Translations under genes and position numbers: made by a program
The notes under the pieces: model-generated
Told to the model about the DNA's origin: nothing
Database searches by the model: none
What the model saw: only the letters and a program-made list of their open reading frames with translations
In this document: positions 1 to 5,893 of the stretch, piece by piece
Position numbering within the stretch: the stretch's first letter is position 1
Layout of the letters: each line of letters opens with the position of its first letter
Assembly: GCA_946482495.1 (NCBI GenBank)
Contig: CAMLRV010000151.1
Coordinates: forward strand, 1 to 5,893
DNA length: 5,893 nucleotides
DNA from: an uncultured Flavobacteriia bacterium
GTDB taxonomy: Bacteria > Bacteroidota > Bacteroidia > Flavobacteriales > Flavobacteriaceae
Direction of reading: 5' to 3'

Positions 1-276
1 AGAACGTGGCACACTTCCTAAAGCTGCTTGGTGTAGAACAAAATCGGCATTCTCAACTGCTTTTCTACAGGTTTCAAAATTTCTTATATCACCCTCAATT
101 AACGTGAAATTTGGATGGTTTAAAAAAGGTTCAATATTATGTTTAAATCCTGTTGAAAAATTATCTAAACAAACAATTTGGTTGTCATTTTTCAAAAAAT
201 GGTCACACAAGTTAGAACCGATAAAACCTGCTCCACCCGTTATAACAATTTTTTTATTTTGAATAGATTCATTCAC
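1..276 (-). CDS. NAD-dependent nucleotide-sugar 4-epimerase (SDR family, WbpP/TviC-like), N-terminal part only
   Basis: The first 92 residues of an extended short-chain dehydrogenase/reductase are visible; the rest lies beyond the left edge (family members are about 320-345 aa). The Rossmann glycine motif GGAGFIG is at residues 14-20. Asp38 in the LDNFSTG stretch is placed to bind the adenosine ribose, and the GDIR segment at 62-65 supplies the adenine-contacting Asp. The segment HQAALGSVPRS at 82-92 closely resembles the subgroup containing WbpP and TviC, which interconvert UDP-GlcNAc and UDP-GalNAc or their uronic acids. The likely role is cytoplasmic supply of a UDP-sugar for surface polysaccharide; the exact substrate is inferred. 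The start is GTG at 276, because the nearby ATG at 272 is out of frame and soon hits a stop. It begins one codon after the stop of the upstream kinase gene, in the same frame, so it is probably cotranscribed and translationally coupled. The catalytic YxxxK is not in the window. Confidence 0.88.
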   Translation of the reverse strand, partial: MNESIQNKKIVITGGAGFIGSNLCDHFLKNDNQIVCLDNFSTGFKHNIEPFLNHPNFTLIEGDIRNFETCRKAVENADFVLHQAALGSVPRS

Positions 277-279
277 GAA

Positions 280-2757
280 TTATGAATTTTTATTTTTAGA
301 AAAATTAAAGAAATCTAAAATTTTCTCTTTTGCTGTTTTAGGTTTCCTTTCTTCTTCATAATATGTTCCGTAACCATAACCATACGCTCCGTAACTATAT
401 CCATAGCCATAACCGTAACCATATTTGGCTTTATTTTGGAAACCATTAAAAACGATACTTACATTTTTCAATTCTCCTCGTAAATGTTTTTCATTCACCA
501 CTGAAAGCATTCCTCTTTTGGTATAAGCTTGTCTTACTACATATAAAGTAGCATCAGCATAATGTGATAATTCTAACGCATCCGCAACTAAACCAACTGG
601 AGGAGTATCTAAAATAATATAATCATATTTTGTTTTTAATTCAGTAATTAATTCACCCATAGCTTCACTCATCAACAATTCTGATGGATTTGGAGGAATT
701 GGTCCTGAAGTAATAATATCTAAATTTGGAATATGTGATTTGTAAATGATTTCATCTACAGATTTTTGTCCAACTAAATAATTTACTACTCCTGAGTTAT
801 TATCCACTTTAAAATCGCCAAAAATTTTAGGTTTTCTTAAATCTAGACCAACAATTACTGTTTTCTTTTCACTTAAAGCGAAAACTGTTGCTAAATTAAT
901 TGAACAAAACGATTTTCCTTCACCAGAAATTGAGGACGTTAACATTAAAATTTTTGTTCCTTCCAAATTATGTTTCTTGGATAAAAATTGTAAAGACGAA
1001 CGAACTGCTCTAAACGATTCTGCCAATGGAGACTTAGGTTTTTCAAAAACCGATAAATTATTTTCTGTATTTTTCTTTCCAATTACACCAATGATTGGAA
1101 TTTTTGTCAACTGTGTAATTTCTTGTGTGGTATTAATATTCGTATCTGACAATGCAATTATTAAAACATATAAAAATGGCAAAAAGAAACCAACAATCAT
1201 AGCTAAAACGTAGTTAATTGATCGCTTCGGACCTCTGAAACCACCACCAACATCTTTTGCTGTATCAATAAATTCAATATCAGAAACGCTTGCAGCTTTT
1301 ACGATATCTGCTTCACTTCTTTTCTCTAAAAATGTACTATATATTTTTTCTTTTAAATCGTATTTTCTTGAAATATTAATATAATCTTGTTCTTTATCTG
1401 GCAATTGACTAATTGAACCTTCTGCTTTATTAATTCTTCCATTAATACTTCTTAAATCAATAGACAAAGCACTTTTAGAACTCTCAATGTTATTCAGTAA
1501 TACTTTTTTTACGGATTCCATTTGAGAATCTAACTCTTTATATAAATTTTGATTTTTTACGGTAAATGTTTTTTCAGATCTTTCAATAGACAATTGTATT
1601 AATCTTGTTACATTCGCAATTATATTTGGATCATCAATTCCTGCAACAGCTGGTGCTGGCAACTTAGAGTAATCTGTATTTTTTTCTAAATAGCTTTTAA
1701 GGAAATTATAGAAAGCTAATTTTCTTCTAACATTATCTTGCTCTAAATCTAAACTTGTAATTTCTTCCGAAAGTTTTGCACCACCAGATTCCAACTCATA
1801 AACATTGGTATTTTTTCTGAAATTTTTTAAATCAGATTCGGTATTTTTAAGTTGCCCTTCAATTACATTCAAAGTACTATCAATAAATCGGATGGTATTT
1901 ACAGCAAATAAATTTTTACTATTCAGTTCGTTTTCTCTTAAAATAGTAACCGTTGAATTTAAATATTCAACTAATCGAGCTTTATTTGAACCTTGCATAT
2001 CTAAAACAATTACAGATAGTGCTTTTGGATCTGCACTAACTCCAATTCCTTTAAATGCTCCAACCGTATTATTAAAATCATCAAATCGGATATAAATATC
2101 CTCATTTAGATTTAATGGTTTTGAAGAATCTAAAGTAATTTGTCCATCAAAAAATGGTAAGTTAATTTCTTGATTAAACTTAAATTTACTTAAAAATTTT
2201 TTCCCAGGCGTTTTTACTGTACTTGTTGAATAATCACTATAATGATACAACATCACTTCTTTTGCCTCACCAAAATCCACTTCAAATTCAAACTCGGTAT
2301 TGGAAACTGGTTTAATTCTAATAAGTGTATTTGCTAATTGTCCTCTTTGCTTATTAATAACCGCTTTAAAAGGAATTGTACCATATGCATCTGGATAAAA
2401 ATAATCTCCTTTTCTTAGATATTTGATATAATACTGAAGCTTATCAACAACTTTTTCATTATGAGTTCTTGAACGTAAAGTGGTTATTACTGTTTGAACC
2501 TTATCTGAAGTTCCACCCCAGTTAAAAGTTAAACTTGTATTATTTGAAAACATTGGATTACTATCATCTTTTACAACAATTGAAGCATCCATTCCGTAAA
2601 TACTTTCTTTTCTAATATTTACATGATATGCCCAATACATTGCAATTGACATAGAAAGTAAAAATATTTTCCAATGTCCTAATAATTTTACTAGAAATGC
2701 TTTTACATCAAAGCTAGCACCTTCCGCTAACGTTTTTAAATCTTTAGTATCAAACAT
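280..2757 (-). CDS. wzc: Wzc-like polysaccharide co-polymerase / tyrosine autokinase (BY-kinase)
   Basis: An 825-aa inner-membrane protein that controls chain length and export of capsule or exopolysaccharide with the Wza-like pore encoded just upstream. Transmembrane segment 1 is at about residues 29-45. A long periplasmic region follows, with a Wzz-type fold, a beta-rich stretch at about 120-260 and helices likely to form coiled coils at about 290-350 and 385-480. A GNVR-type segment at about 453-500 leads into transmembrane segment 2 at about 514-536. The cytoplasmic kinase has an ExxRxxR oligomerisation motif (E580, R583, R586), Walker A SSISGEGKS at 608-616 (K615), Walker A' VIVGLDLRKP at 634-643 (D639) and Walker B IILDTPP at 714-720 (D717). 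A tyrosine cluster at 779-800 is the expected autophosphorylation tail. The first acidic position of Walker A' is Gly637. It is about 100 aa longer than E. coli Wzc, mainly in the periplasmic part. ATG at 2757 lies 8 bases after the wza-like stop, consistent with an operon. Confidence 0.95.
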   Translation of the reverse strand: MFDTKDLKTLAEGASFDVKAFLVKLLGHWKIFLLSMSIAMYWAYHVNIRKESIYGMDASIVVKDDSNPMFSNNTSLTFNWGGTSDKVQTVITTLRSRTHNEKVVDKLQYYIKYLRKGDYFYPDAYGTIPFKAVINKQRGQLANTLIRIKPVSNTEFEFEVDFGEAKEVMLYHYSDYSTSTVKTPGKKFLSKFKFNQEINLPFFDGQITLDSSKPLNLNEDIYIRFDDFNNTVGAFKGIGVSADPKALSVIVLDMQGSNKARLVEYLNSTVTILRENELNSKNLFAVNTIRFIDSTLNVIEGQLKNTESDLKNFRKNTNVYELESGGAKLSEEITSLDLEQDNVRRKLAFYNFLKSYLEKNTDYSKLPAPAVAGIDDPNIIANVTRLIQLSIERSEKTFTVKNQNLYKELDSQMESVKKVLLNNIESSKSALSIDLRSINGRINKAEGSISQLPDKEQDYINISRKYDLKEKIYSTFLEKRSEADIVKAASVSDIEFIDTAKDVGGGFRGPKRSINYVLAMIVGFFLPFLYVLIIALSDTNINTTQEITQLTKIPIIGVIGKKNTENNLSVFEKPKSPLAESFRAVRSSLQFLSKKHNLEGTKILMLTSSISGEGKSFCSINLATVFALSEKKTVIVGLDLRKPKIFGDFKVDNNSGVVNYLVGQKSVDEIIYKSHIPNLDIITSGPIPPNPSELLMSEAMGELITELKTKYDYIILDTPPVGLVADALELSHYADATLYVVRQAYTKRGMLSVVNEKHLRGELKNVSIVFNGFQNKAKYGYGYGYGYSYGAYGYGYGTYYEEERKPKTAKEKILDFFNFSKNKNS
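358..423 (-). repeat. Tyr-Gly codon repeat tract in the kinase C-terminus
   Basis: Twenty-two codons (kinase residues 779-800) encode 11 tyrosines, mostly alternating with glycine: Y779, 781, 783, 785, 787, 789, 792, 794, 796, 799 and 800. At the DNA level this is an imperfect hexanucleotide repeat of the type TATGGT/TACGGT on the coding strand, with synonymous variation between units. In BY-kinases this region is the cluster of autophosphorylated tyrosines whose phosphorylation state controls ring assembly. Repeat-length variation between strains is plausible but not shown here. Confidence 0.85.
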
Positions 2758-2765
2758 TATATTTC

Positions 2766-3563
2766 TTATAAACTTTTGATTAGTAAGTAAGTTGTTGTTA
2801 TTACTCCGAAAAGAGAAAGCACAGTAGTTAGTGTTTGTAATCCATTTGTTCCTAAACCAGTACTTTTTTGTTTTAAAGGTTTAACATAAATGTAATCGTT
2901 TGGTTTTAAATAAAAATAAGGAGAATTAATCACATTAGCATCTGTTAAATCTAAAGTTTCCGACTGATAACCTGTTGGTATTCTTCTCATTACCACAACT
3001 TCTTTTTTATTACCTGTAATTTTAATATCACCTGAATTTGCAATAGCTTCTAAAATATTTAAACGATCTTGAAAAACTGTTTTTGTTCCAGTATTAGAAA
3101 CTTCTCCATTAATTGTATACTTAATTCCGGCTAATTTCACAATTACAAAAAGATTAGATGCTGGTGTAAAATACTCTTCTAACAATTTCTTTTCTAATAA
3201 CTTCGTAATTTCCTCAATAGTTTGGCCTTGTACATTTACAGAACCTAATACAGGAATTCTAATATTTCCAAAACCATCCACTTGATACCCGTCAAAATAC
3301 AATTGATCTTGATTGACTTGAGTGGTAGCACTACCTTGTTTTTTATTAAAAATTTCTACATCTTTTGAATTATTTGACTTGATTTCAATAGAAAGAATAT
3401 CGTCAACTTGAAGCCTATAGGGTTTGTAAGCATCTGCATTAATTTCAATGTCAGCAACTCTATCTTTATTTTTTTCTAAATAAAGTGTGTCTTTATGAGG
3501 CACACATGAGGTTAACAAAAGTGAAATAGCAATTATTTTAAATATTTGTTTGAAAAATTTCAT
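2766..3563 (-). CDS. wza: Wza-like polysaccharide biosynthesis/export lipoprotein
   Basis: A 265-aa outer-membrane export protein for capsule or exopolysaccharide. Residues 1-20 form a lipoprotein signal: a short basic start (K2, K6, K9), a hydrophobic core and the lipobox LTSC ending at Cys20. The Poly_export domain covers about 46-145, with YRLQVDDILSIEI at 49-61 and the typical DGFGNIRIPVLGSV stretch at 96-109. An SLBB-type beta-grasp domain follows at about 148-228, including YTINGEVSNTGT at 149-160. A hydrophobic helix at about 242-262 ends the protein and may cross the outer membrane, as the C-terminal helix of E. coli Wza does. It is much shorter than E. coli Wza (379 aa), so it probably has one SLBB domain where the E. 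coli protein has two. It is the first gene of the operon, with the kinase 8 bases downstream, and its own -7 element lies 19 bases upstream of the ATG. Confidence 0.93.
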   Translation of the reverse strand: MKFFKQIFKIIAISLLLTSCVPHKDTLYLEKNKDRVADIEINADAYKPYRLQVDDILSIEIKSNNSKDVEIFNKKQGSATTQVNQDQLYFDGYQVDGFGNIRIPVLGSVNVQGQTIEEITKLLEKKLLEEYFTPASNLFVIVKLAGIKYTINGEVSNTGTKTVFQDRLNILEAIANSGDIKITGNKKEVVVMRRIPTGYQSETLDLTDANVINSPYFYLKPNDYIYVKPLKQKSTGLGTNGLQTLTTVLSLFGVITTTYLLIKSL

Positions 3564-3582
3564 AGCATTATTTTAGATTTTA

Positions 3583-3612
3583 CAAATATACTTTTTCCTT
3601 GTTAATTTAAAA
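3583..3612 (-). promoter_or_regulatory. Bacteroidota-type promoter for the wza-wzc operon
   Basis: Reading the minus strand, TATATTTG at 3590-3583 is a perfect match to the Bacteroidota -7 consensus TAnnTTTG. Only a weak -33 candidate (TTTT, 3612-3609) lies 18 bases upstream, overlapping the region just after the recR stop. The expected transcript would start near 3577 and have a leader of about 14 bases. No terminator hairpin is visible between recR and this element, so read-through from recR could also feed the operon. The start site is inferred. Confidence 0.6.
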
Positions 3613-3615
3613 GAA

Positions 3616-4236
3616 TTACATCGATTTAATTGAGGATTCAAAAGGAATTCTGTGCAACAAACTTCTTCCAAGAGTAACTTCATCCGCATATTCTAGTTCA
3701 TCACCAACTGAAATCCCTCTAGCAATGGCAGATACATTGATATTAAACTCTTTAATTTGTTTAAAAATATAAAAGTTAGTAGTATCACCTTCCATAGTTG
3801 AACTCAGCGCAAAAATAATTTCAGAAACCTTTTGGTCTTTTACTTTTTGAACTAAAGTATCTATATGCAATTGACTTGGAGAAATCCCTTCTATAGGAGA
3901 AATTTTCCCACCTAAAACATGATAAATCCCTTTATACATTCTCGTATTTTCAATTGCCATTACATCTCTAACATCTTCAACTACACAAACAATTGAATGA
4001 TCTCTAGAAGGATTATTACAAATTTCGCAAACCAAATTATCCGAAATATTATGGCAACTTTGGCAATAAATTATTTCATTTCGCATTTTAGTTAATGCTT
4101 CTGTTAGTAATACGGTTTGTTCATTAGGTTGTTTTAACAAATGCAAAACCAATCGCATAGCGGTACGTTTACCAATTCCAGGCAACATTGCGACTTCATT
4201 CACAGCATTTTCTAATAATTTCGAAGAGAATTCCAT
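3616..4236 (-). CDS. recR: Recombination mediator protein RecR
   Basis: A cytoplasmic DNA-repair protein that acts with RecO (and RecF) to load RecA onto single-stranded DNA at gaps. The 206-aa product has the full family architecture. A helix-hairpin-helix with [12 protein letters not shown] is at 18-29. A four-cysteine zinc finger follows (C58, C61, C70, C73). The Toprim domain spans about 80-175, including VVEDVRD at 85-91 and ALSSTMEGD at 143-151. The C-terminal conserved stretch [20 protein letters not shown] is at 172-191. An in-frame ATG at 4263 would add nine residues, but the family start [12 protein letters not shown] fits the ATG at 4236, and a perfect promoter element lies between the two ATGs. 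Length matches the usual ~200 aa. It lies 52 bases upstream of the polysaccharide operon; the link is probably positional rather than functional. Confidence 0.97.
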   Translation of the reverse strand: MEFSSKLLENAVNEVAMLPGIGKRTAMRLVLHLLKQPNEQTVLLTEALTKMRNEIIYCQSCHNISDNLVCEICNNPSRDHSIVCVVEDVRDVMAIENTRMYKGIYHVLGGKISPIEGISPSQLHIDTLVQKVKDQKVSEIIFALSSTMEGDTTNFYIFKQIKEFNINVSAIARGISVGDELEYADEVTLGRSLLHRIPFESSIKSM

Positions 4237-4240
4237 TTGA

Positions 4241-4248
4241 CAAAGATA
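4241..4248 (-). promoter_or_regulatory. -7 promoter element of recR, implying a leaderless or nearly leaderless mRNA
   Basis: On the minus strand TATCTTTG (4248-4241) perfectly matches TAnnTTTG and ends only four bases before the recR ATG at 4236. With the usual distance from -7 box to start site, transcription would begin at or within a few bases of the ATG. The best -33 candidate is a weak TTTT about 19 bases upstream, inside the T-run of the preceding terminator. This element also argues against the upstream ATG at 4263. Confidence 0.6.
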
Positions 4249-4266
4249 GTGAGTTGCATTCAAAAG

Positions 4267-4300
4267 AAAAACCTATTTACAAAAATGCAAATAGGTTTTT
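4267..4300 (-). terminator. Intrinsic terminator after the 163-aa exported-protein gene
   Basis: The arms AAAAACCTATTT (4267-4278) and AAATAGGTTTTT (4289-4300) are a perfect 12-bp inverted repeat around a 10-base loop. On the minus strand the stem closes with GGTTTTT and continues CTTTTG, giving the U-rich tail of a rho-independent terminator. It starts 18 bases after the stop of the gene at 4319-4810. The symmetric A/T arms mean it could work in both directions, but no plus-strand gene ends here. Confidence 0.88.
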
Positions 4301-4318
4301 AATAGTTTTTATTTCGGA

Positions 4319-4810
4319 TTATTCTACTACTTTGGCAGAAATAATTGCTCTTTTTGCTTCTTTACCGAATTTTTCTTTTACTGAAGGCTCAAAAATTGAA
4401 GTAACCATTACACAAGAATCATCACCTGTTTTTTTAATCAATACTTCCACGAAAACCTCAACACCACTTTGTGTCATATTTCCAGAACAAGAATAAAATT
4501 TTAATCCGTTTTCAGTAAATTCTTGTGCTTTAAAATTTTTCAAATCTGGTTTCATCACCTTAGTTAATTCTGTTTTCCCAGATTCATAACTTTGCGGAAC
4601 TGCCATAGCCATTAAAACCGCTTTTGGCGAATCAGACATGTACATATTCCCAGAATTATTGGCATATAAAGATTTATTAAAATCCATATCAATTACAACA
4701 TCTGACCCCATTTCCATCATTTCTTCACCTTCATCTTGTGCAAAAGCAGAAAATGATACTGTAAACAAAGCTAAAATATAAAATAGCTTTTTTGTAAATT
4801 CGTTTCTCAT
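4319..4810 (-). CDS. Small exported protein of unknown function (163 aa)
   Basis: I do not recognise a family. The protein has a clear Sec signal peptide: basic residues R2, K7 and K8, a hydrophobic core at about 9-22, and a type I cleavage site after AFA, predicted between A24 and Q25. The mature N-terminus (25-43) is strongly acidic and methionine-rich, with eight Asp/Glu and four Met in 19 residues. The remaining ~120 residues look like a small mixed alpha/beta domain, with two cysteines (C108, C133) that could pair in the periplasm and no lipobox or further membrane segment. It is probably periplasmic or secreted. It has its own -7 element and its own terminator, so it appears monocistronic. 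Composition and reading-frame quality match its neighbours, supporting a real gene. Confidence 0.85.
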   Translation of the reverse strand: MRNEFTKKLFYILALFTVSFSAFAQDEGEEMMEMGSDVVIDMDFNKSLYANNSGNMYMSDSPKAVLMAMAVPQSYESGKTELTKVMKPDLKNFKAQEFTENGLKFYSCSGNMTQSGVEVFVEVLIKKTGDDSCVMVTSIFEPSVKEKFGKEAKRAIISAKVVE

Positions 4811-4831
4811 CTTATTTCAATTAAATTTTTT

Positions 4832-4839
4832 CAAATGTA
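4832..4839 (-). promoter_or_regulatory. -7 promoter element of the 163-aa exported-protein gene
   Basis: TACATTTG on the minus strand (4839-4832) perfectly matches TAnnTTTG and ends 21 bases before the ATG at 4810. I see no good TTTG-type -33 element at the expected spacing. The left arm of an 8-bp inverted repeat (4834-4841) overlaps this box, so a regulator bound there could block it. Confidence 0.55.
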
Positions 4840-4864
4840 AACAAATATGTGTTGAATTTACATT
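4834..4864. repeat. 8-bp inverted repeat in the divergent promoter region, possible operator
   Basis: AATGTAAA (4834-4841) and TTTACATT (4857-4864) are perfect reverse complements separated by 15 bases, with half-site centres 23 bp apart, about two helical turns. The left arm overlaps the -7 box of the leftward gene, and the right arm lies between the -33 and -7 candidates of the rightward gene. This geometry suits a dimeric regulator, but in such AT-rich DNA an 8-bp match may be chance. Confidence 0.35.
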
Positions 4865-4879
4865 ATTCTACTATTTTTG
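4851..4879 (+). promoter_or_regulatory. Bacteroidota-type promoter for the sodium:solute symporter gene
   Basis: TATTTTTG at 4872-4879 perfectly matches the -7 consensus TAnnTTTG. GTTG at 4851-4854 matches three of four bases of the TTTG -33 element with a 17-base spacer. The ATG at 4892 is 12 bases after the -7 box, predicting a leader of under ten bases that consists mainly of the A8 run at 4881-4888. There is no Shine-Dalgarno sequence. Confidence 0.6.
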
Positions 4880-4891
4880 TAAAAAAAACTT

Positions 4892-5893
4892 ATGCAACCA
4901 ACCACCATTCTACTATTTTTCCTTTCGTATTTTATTGTTTTGTTCGGAATTTCATATTTCATGAACAAAAAAGCTGGAAGTAGCAATGATACTTTCTTTA
5001 AAGCTAATAAAAAATCACCATGGTATTTAGTCGCTTTTGGTATGATTGGAACGGCACTTTCAGGTGTAACTTTTATTTCGGTTCCTGGTGCAGTGGATGC
5101 GAATCAATTTGCCTATTTTCAATTTATTTTAGGAAATGCGATTGGTTTTATTATTGTAGCAACAGTTTTATTACCATTATATTACCGTTTAAACTTAACT
5201 TCAATTTATACTTATATTGAACAACGATTAGGATATTATAGTTACAAAGCCGCTTCGTTTATCTTTTTATTAAGTCGAACTATTGGATCTGCTTTCCGTT
5301 TATACTTAGTAGTTTTAGTATTGCAGCATTTTGTTTTTGATACATTCGGAATTCCTTTTGCAGCTACTGTTTTAATTAGTTTAGGATTAATTTTCGCATA
5401 CACTTACAAAGGCGGATTAAAAACAATTATCATTACAGATACATTACAAACTTTATTTTTAGTAGCTTCCGTTTTCTTTACAATTTACTTTGTTTGCGAA
5501 AGTTTAGATTTAGGAATTAGTAATGCAATTACTGAAATTAACAATTCTAAATATTCAAAAATTTTCTTTTTGGAAGATTTTATTGGTTCAGGACAACATT
5601 TTGTGAAACAACTTTTAGGTGGAATTTTCGTAACCATTGCTATGGTTGGATTAGACCAAGATTTGATGCAGAAAAACTTGAGTTGTAAAAACATCAAAGA
5701 AGCTCAAAAAAACATGTTTACTTTTACCGGAATTTTTGTCATCATCAATCTTTTCTTTTTGAGTGTTGGTGCCTTACTTTATATTTATGCATCAAAAAAC
5801 GGCATTGAAATCCCAAAAGATTTAATCACCGGAAAACCACGAACCGATTTACTTTTTCCCGAAATCGCTTTTCATCACCTGAGCATTATTCCA
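4892..5893 (+). CDS. Sodium:solute symporter (SSS family), C-terminus beyond the window
   Basis: The first 334 residues of an inner-membrane secondary transporter are present and remain open at the right edge; family members are usually about 450-600 aa. Hydrophobic segments lie at about 5-24, 44-66, 78-98, 121-147, 154-172, 184-203, 240-254 and 278-300, consistent with the LeuT-type fold. Supporting motifs are TALSGVTFISVPGAV at 54-68, LTSIYTYIEQRLG at 102-114, TYKGGLKTIIITDTLQ at 171-186, and GLDQDLMQKNL at 253-263, which matches the family signature usually written GTDQxxxQR. The family couples sodium entry to uptake of sugars, amino acids, vitamins or sialic acid; the substrate cannot be read from this part. 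The start is the ATG at 4892, 12 bases after a perfect -7 element. It is divergent from the 163-aa gene. No defect is visible. Confidence 0.93.
   Translation, partial: MQPTTILLFFLSYFIVLFGISYFMNKKAGSSNDTFFKANKKSPWYLVAFGMIGTALSGVTFISVPGAVDANQFAYFQFILGNAIGFIIVATVLLPLYYRLNLTSIYTYIEQRLGYYSYKAASFIFLLSRTIGSAFRLYLVVLVLQHFVFDTFGIPFAATVLISLGLIFAYTYKGGLKTIIITDTLQTLFLVASVFFTIYFVCESLDLGISNAITEINNSKYSKIFFLEDFIGSGQHFVKQLLGGIFVTIAMVGLDQDLMQKNLSCKNIKEAQKNMFTFTGIFVIINLFFLSVGALLYIYASKNGIEIPKDLITGKPRTDLLFPEIAFHHLSIIP

Noticed and set aside
270..272. ATG at 272 as the epimerase start
   Set aside because: It is out of frame with the Rossmann motif and reaches a stop after about ten codons; GTG at 276 is in frame.
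358..423. CRISPR-like or minisatellite array
   Set aside because: The short repeat units are codons of the kinase tyrosine/glycine tail, in frame and with synonymous variation; there are no spacers.
977..1213. 78-codon plus-strand open frame
   Set aside because: It lies wholly antisense within the kinase gene, has no promoter or start context, and its product resembles no protein family; the opposite frame encodes the conserved kinase motifs.
1805..2095. 96-codon plus-strand open frame
   Set aside because: Antisense shadow of the periplasmic coding region of the kinase; a Phe/Ser/Lys-rich translation is what AT-rich antisense frames yield.
3616..4263. Longer recR reading frame starting at 4263
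   Set aside because: The nine extra residues are not part of the RecR family start, and the perfect -7 promoter element lies downstream of that ATG.
4188..4496. 102-codon plus-strand open frame spanning the recR start and the terminator
   Set aside because: It runs through the terminator hairpin and is antisense to two well-supported genes (recR and the exported-protein gene).
5020..5220. 66-codon plus-strand open frame
   Set aside because: A different frame inside the symporter gene, whose own frame carries clear family motifs across the same bases.
5485..5697. 70-codon minus-strand open frame
   Set aside because: Antisense to the SSS signature region of the symporter; no supporting start signals.

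Overview
This AT-rich window looks like a chromosomal segment of a Bacteroidota member, most likely a Flavobacterium-type flavobacterium. Three things point there: the protein sequences are of flavobacterial character, start codons lack Shine-Dalgarno sequences, and every intergenic gap carries a perfect copy of the Bacteroidota -7 promoter element TAnnTTTG. The assignment is by recognition, without a database search.

Layout. Positions 1-3563 (minus strand) hold the promoter-proximal end of a surface-polysaccharide operon. Its order is an outer-membrane Wza-like export lipoprotein (2766-3563), a Wzc-like co-polymerase/tyrosine autokinase (280-2757) and the first 92 codons of an NAD-dependent nucleotide-sugar 4-epimerase (1-276), which runs off the left edge. 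The genes are 8 and 3 bases apart and read as one transcription unit. Wza and Wzc would form the trans-envelope export and chain-length machine. The epimerase would supply a UDP-sugar, probably UDP-GalNAc-type, for the repeat unit. The usual variable glycosyltransferase and flippase genes would be expected left of the window.

Positions 3616-4236 (minus) hold recR, a recombination-repair gene directly upstream of the polysaccharide operon. Positions 4319-4810 (minus) encode a small exported protein of unknown function, followed by a perfect 12-bp-stem intrinsic terminator (4267-4300). Positions 4892-5893 (plus) encode the N-terminal two thirds or so of a sodium:solute symporter, truncated by the right edge. 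An 81-bp divergent promoter region lies between the small exported protein and the symporter.

No RNA gene, CRISPR array, insertion sequence or defence system was seen, and nearly every base is accounted for. I see no evidence of a new multi-gene system. The points most worth a second look are local: a tyrosine/glycine tract at the kinase C-terminus, a non-canonical Walker A' motif in that kinase, same-frame abutment of the kinase and epimerase genes, a -7 box so close to recR that its mRNA may be leaderless, and an 8-bp inverted repeat overlapping a promoter in the divergent region.
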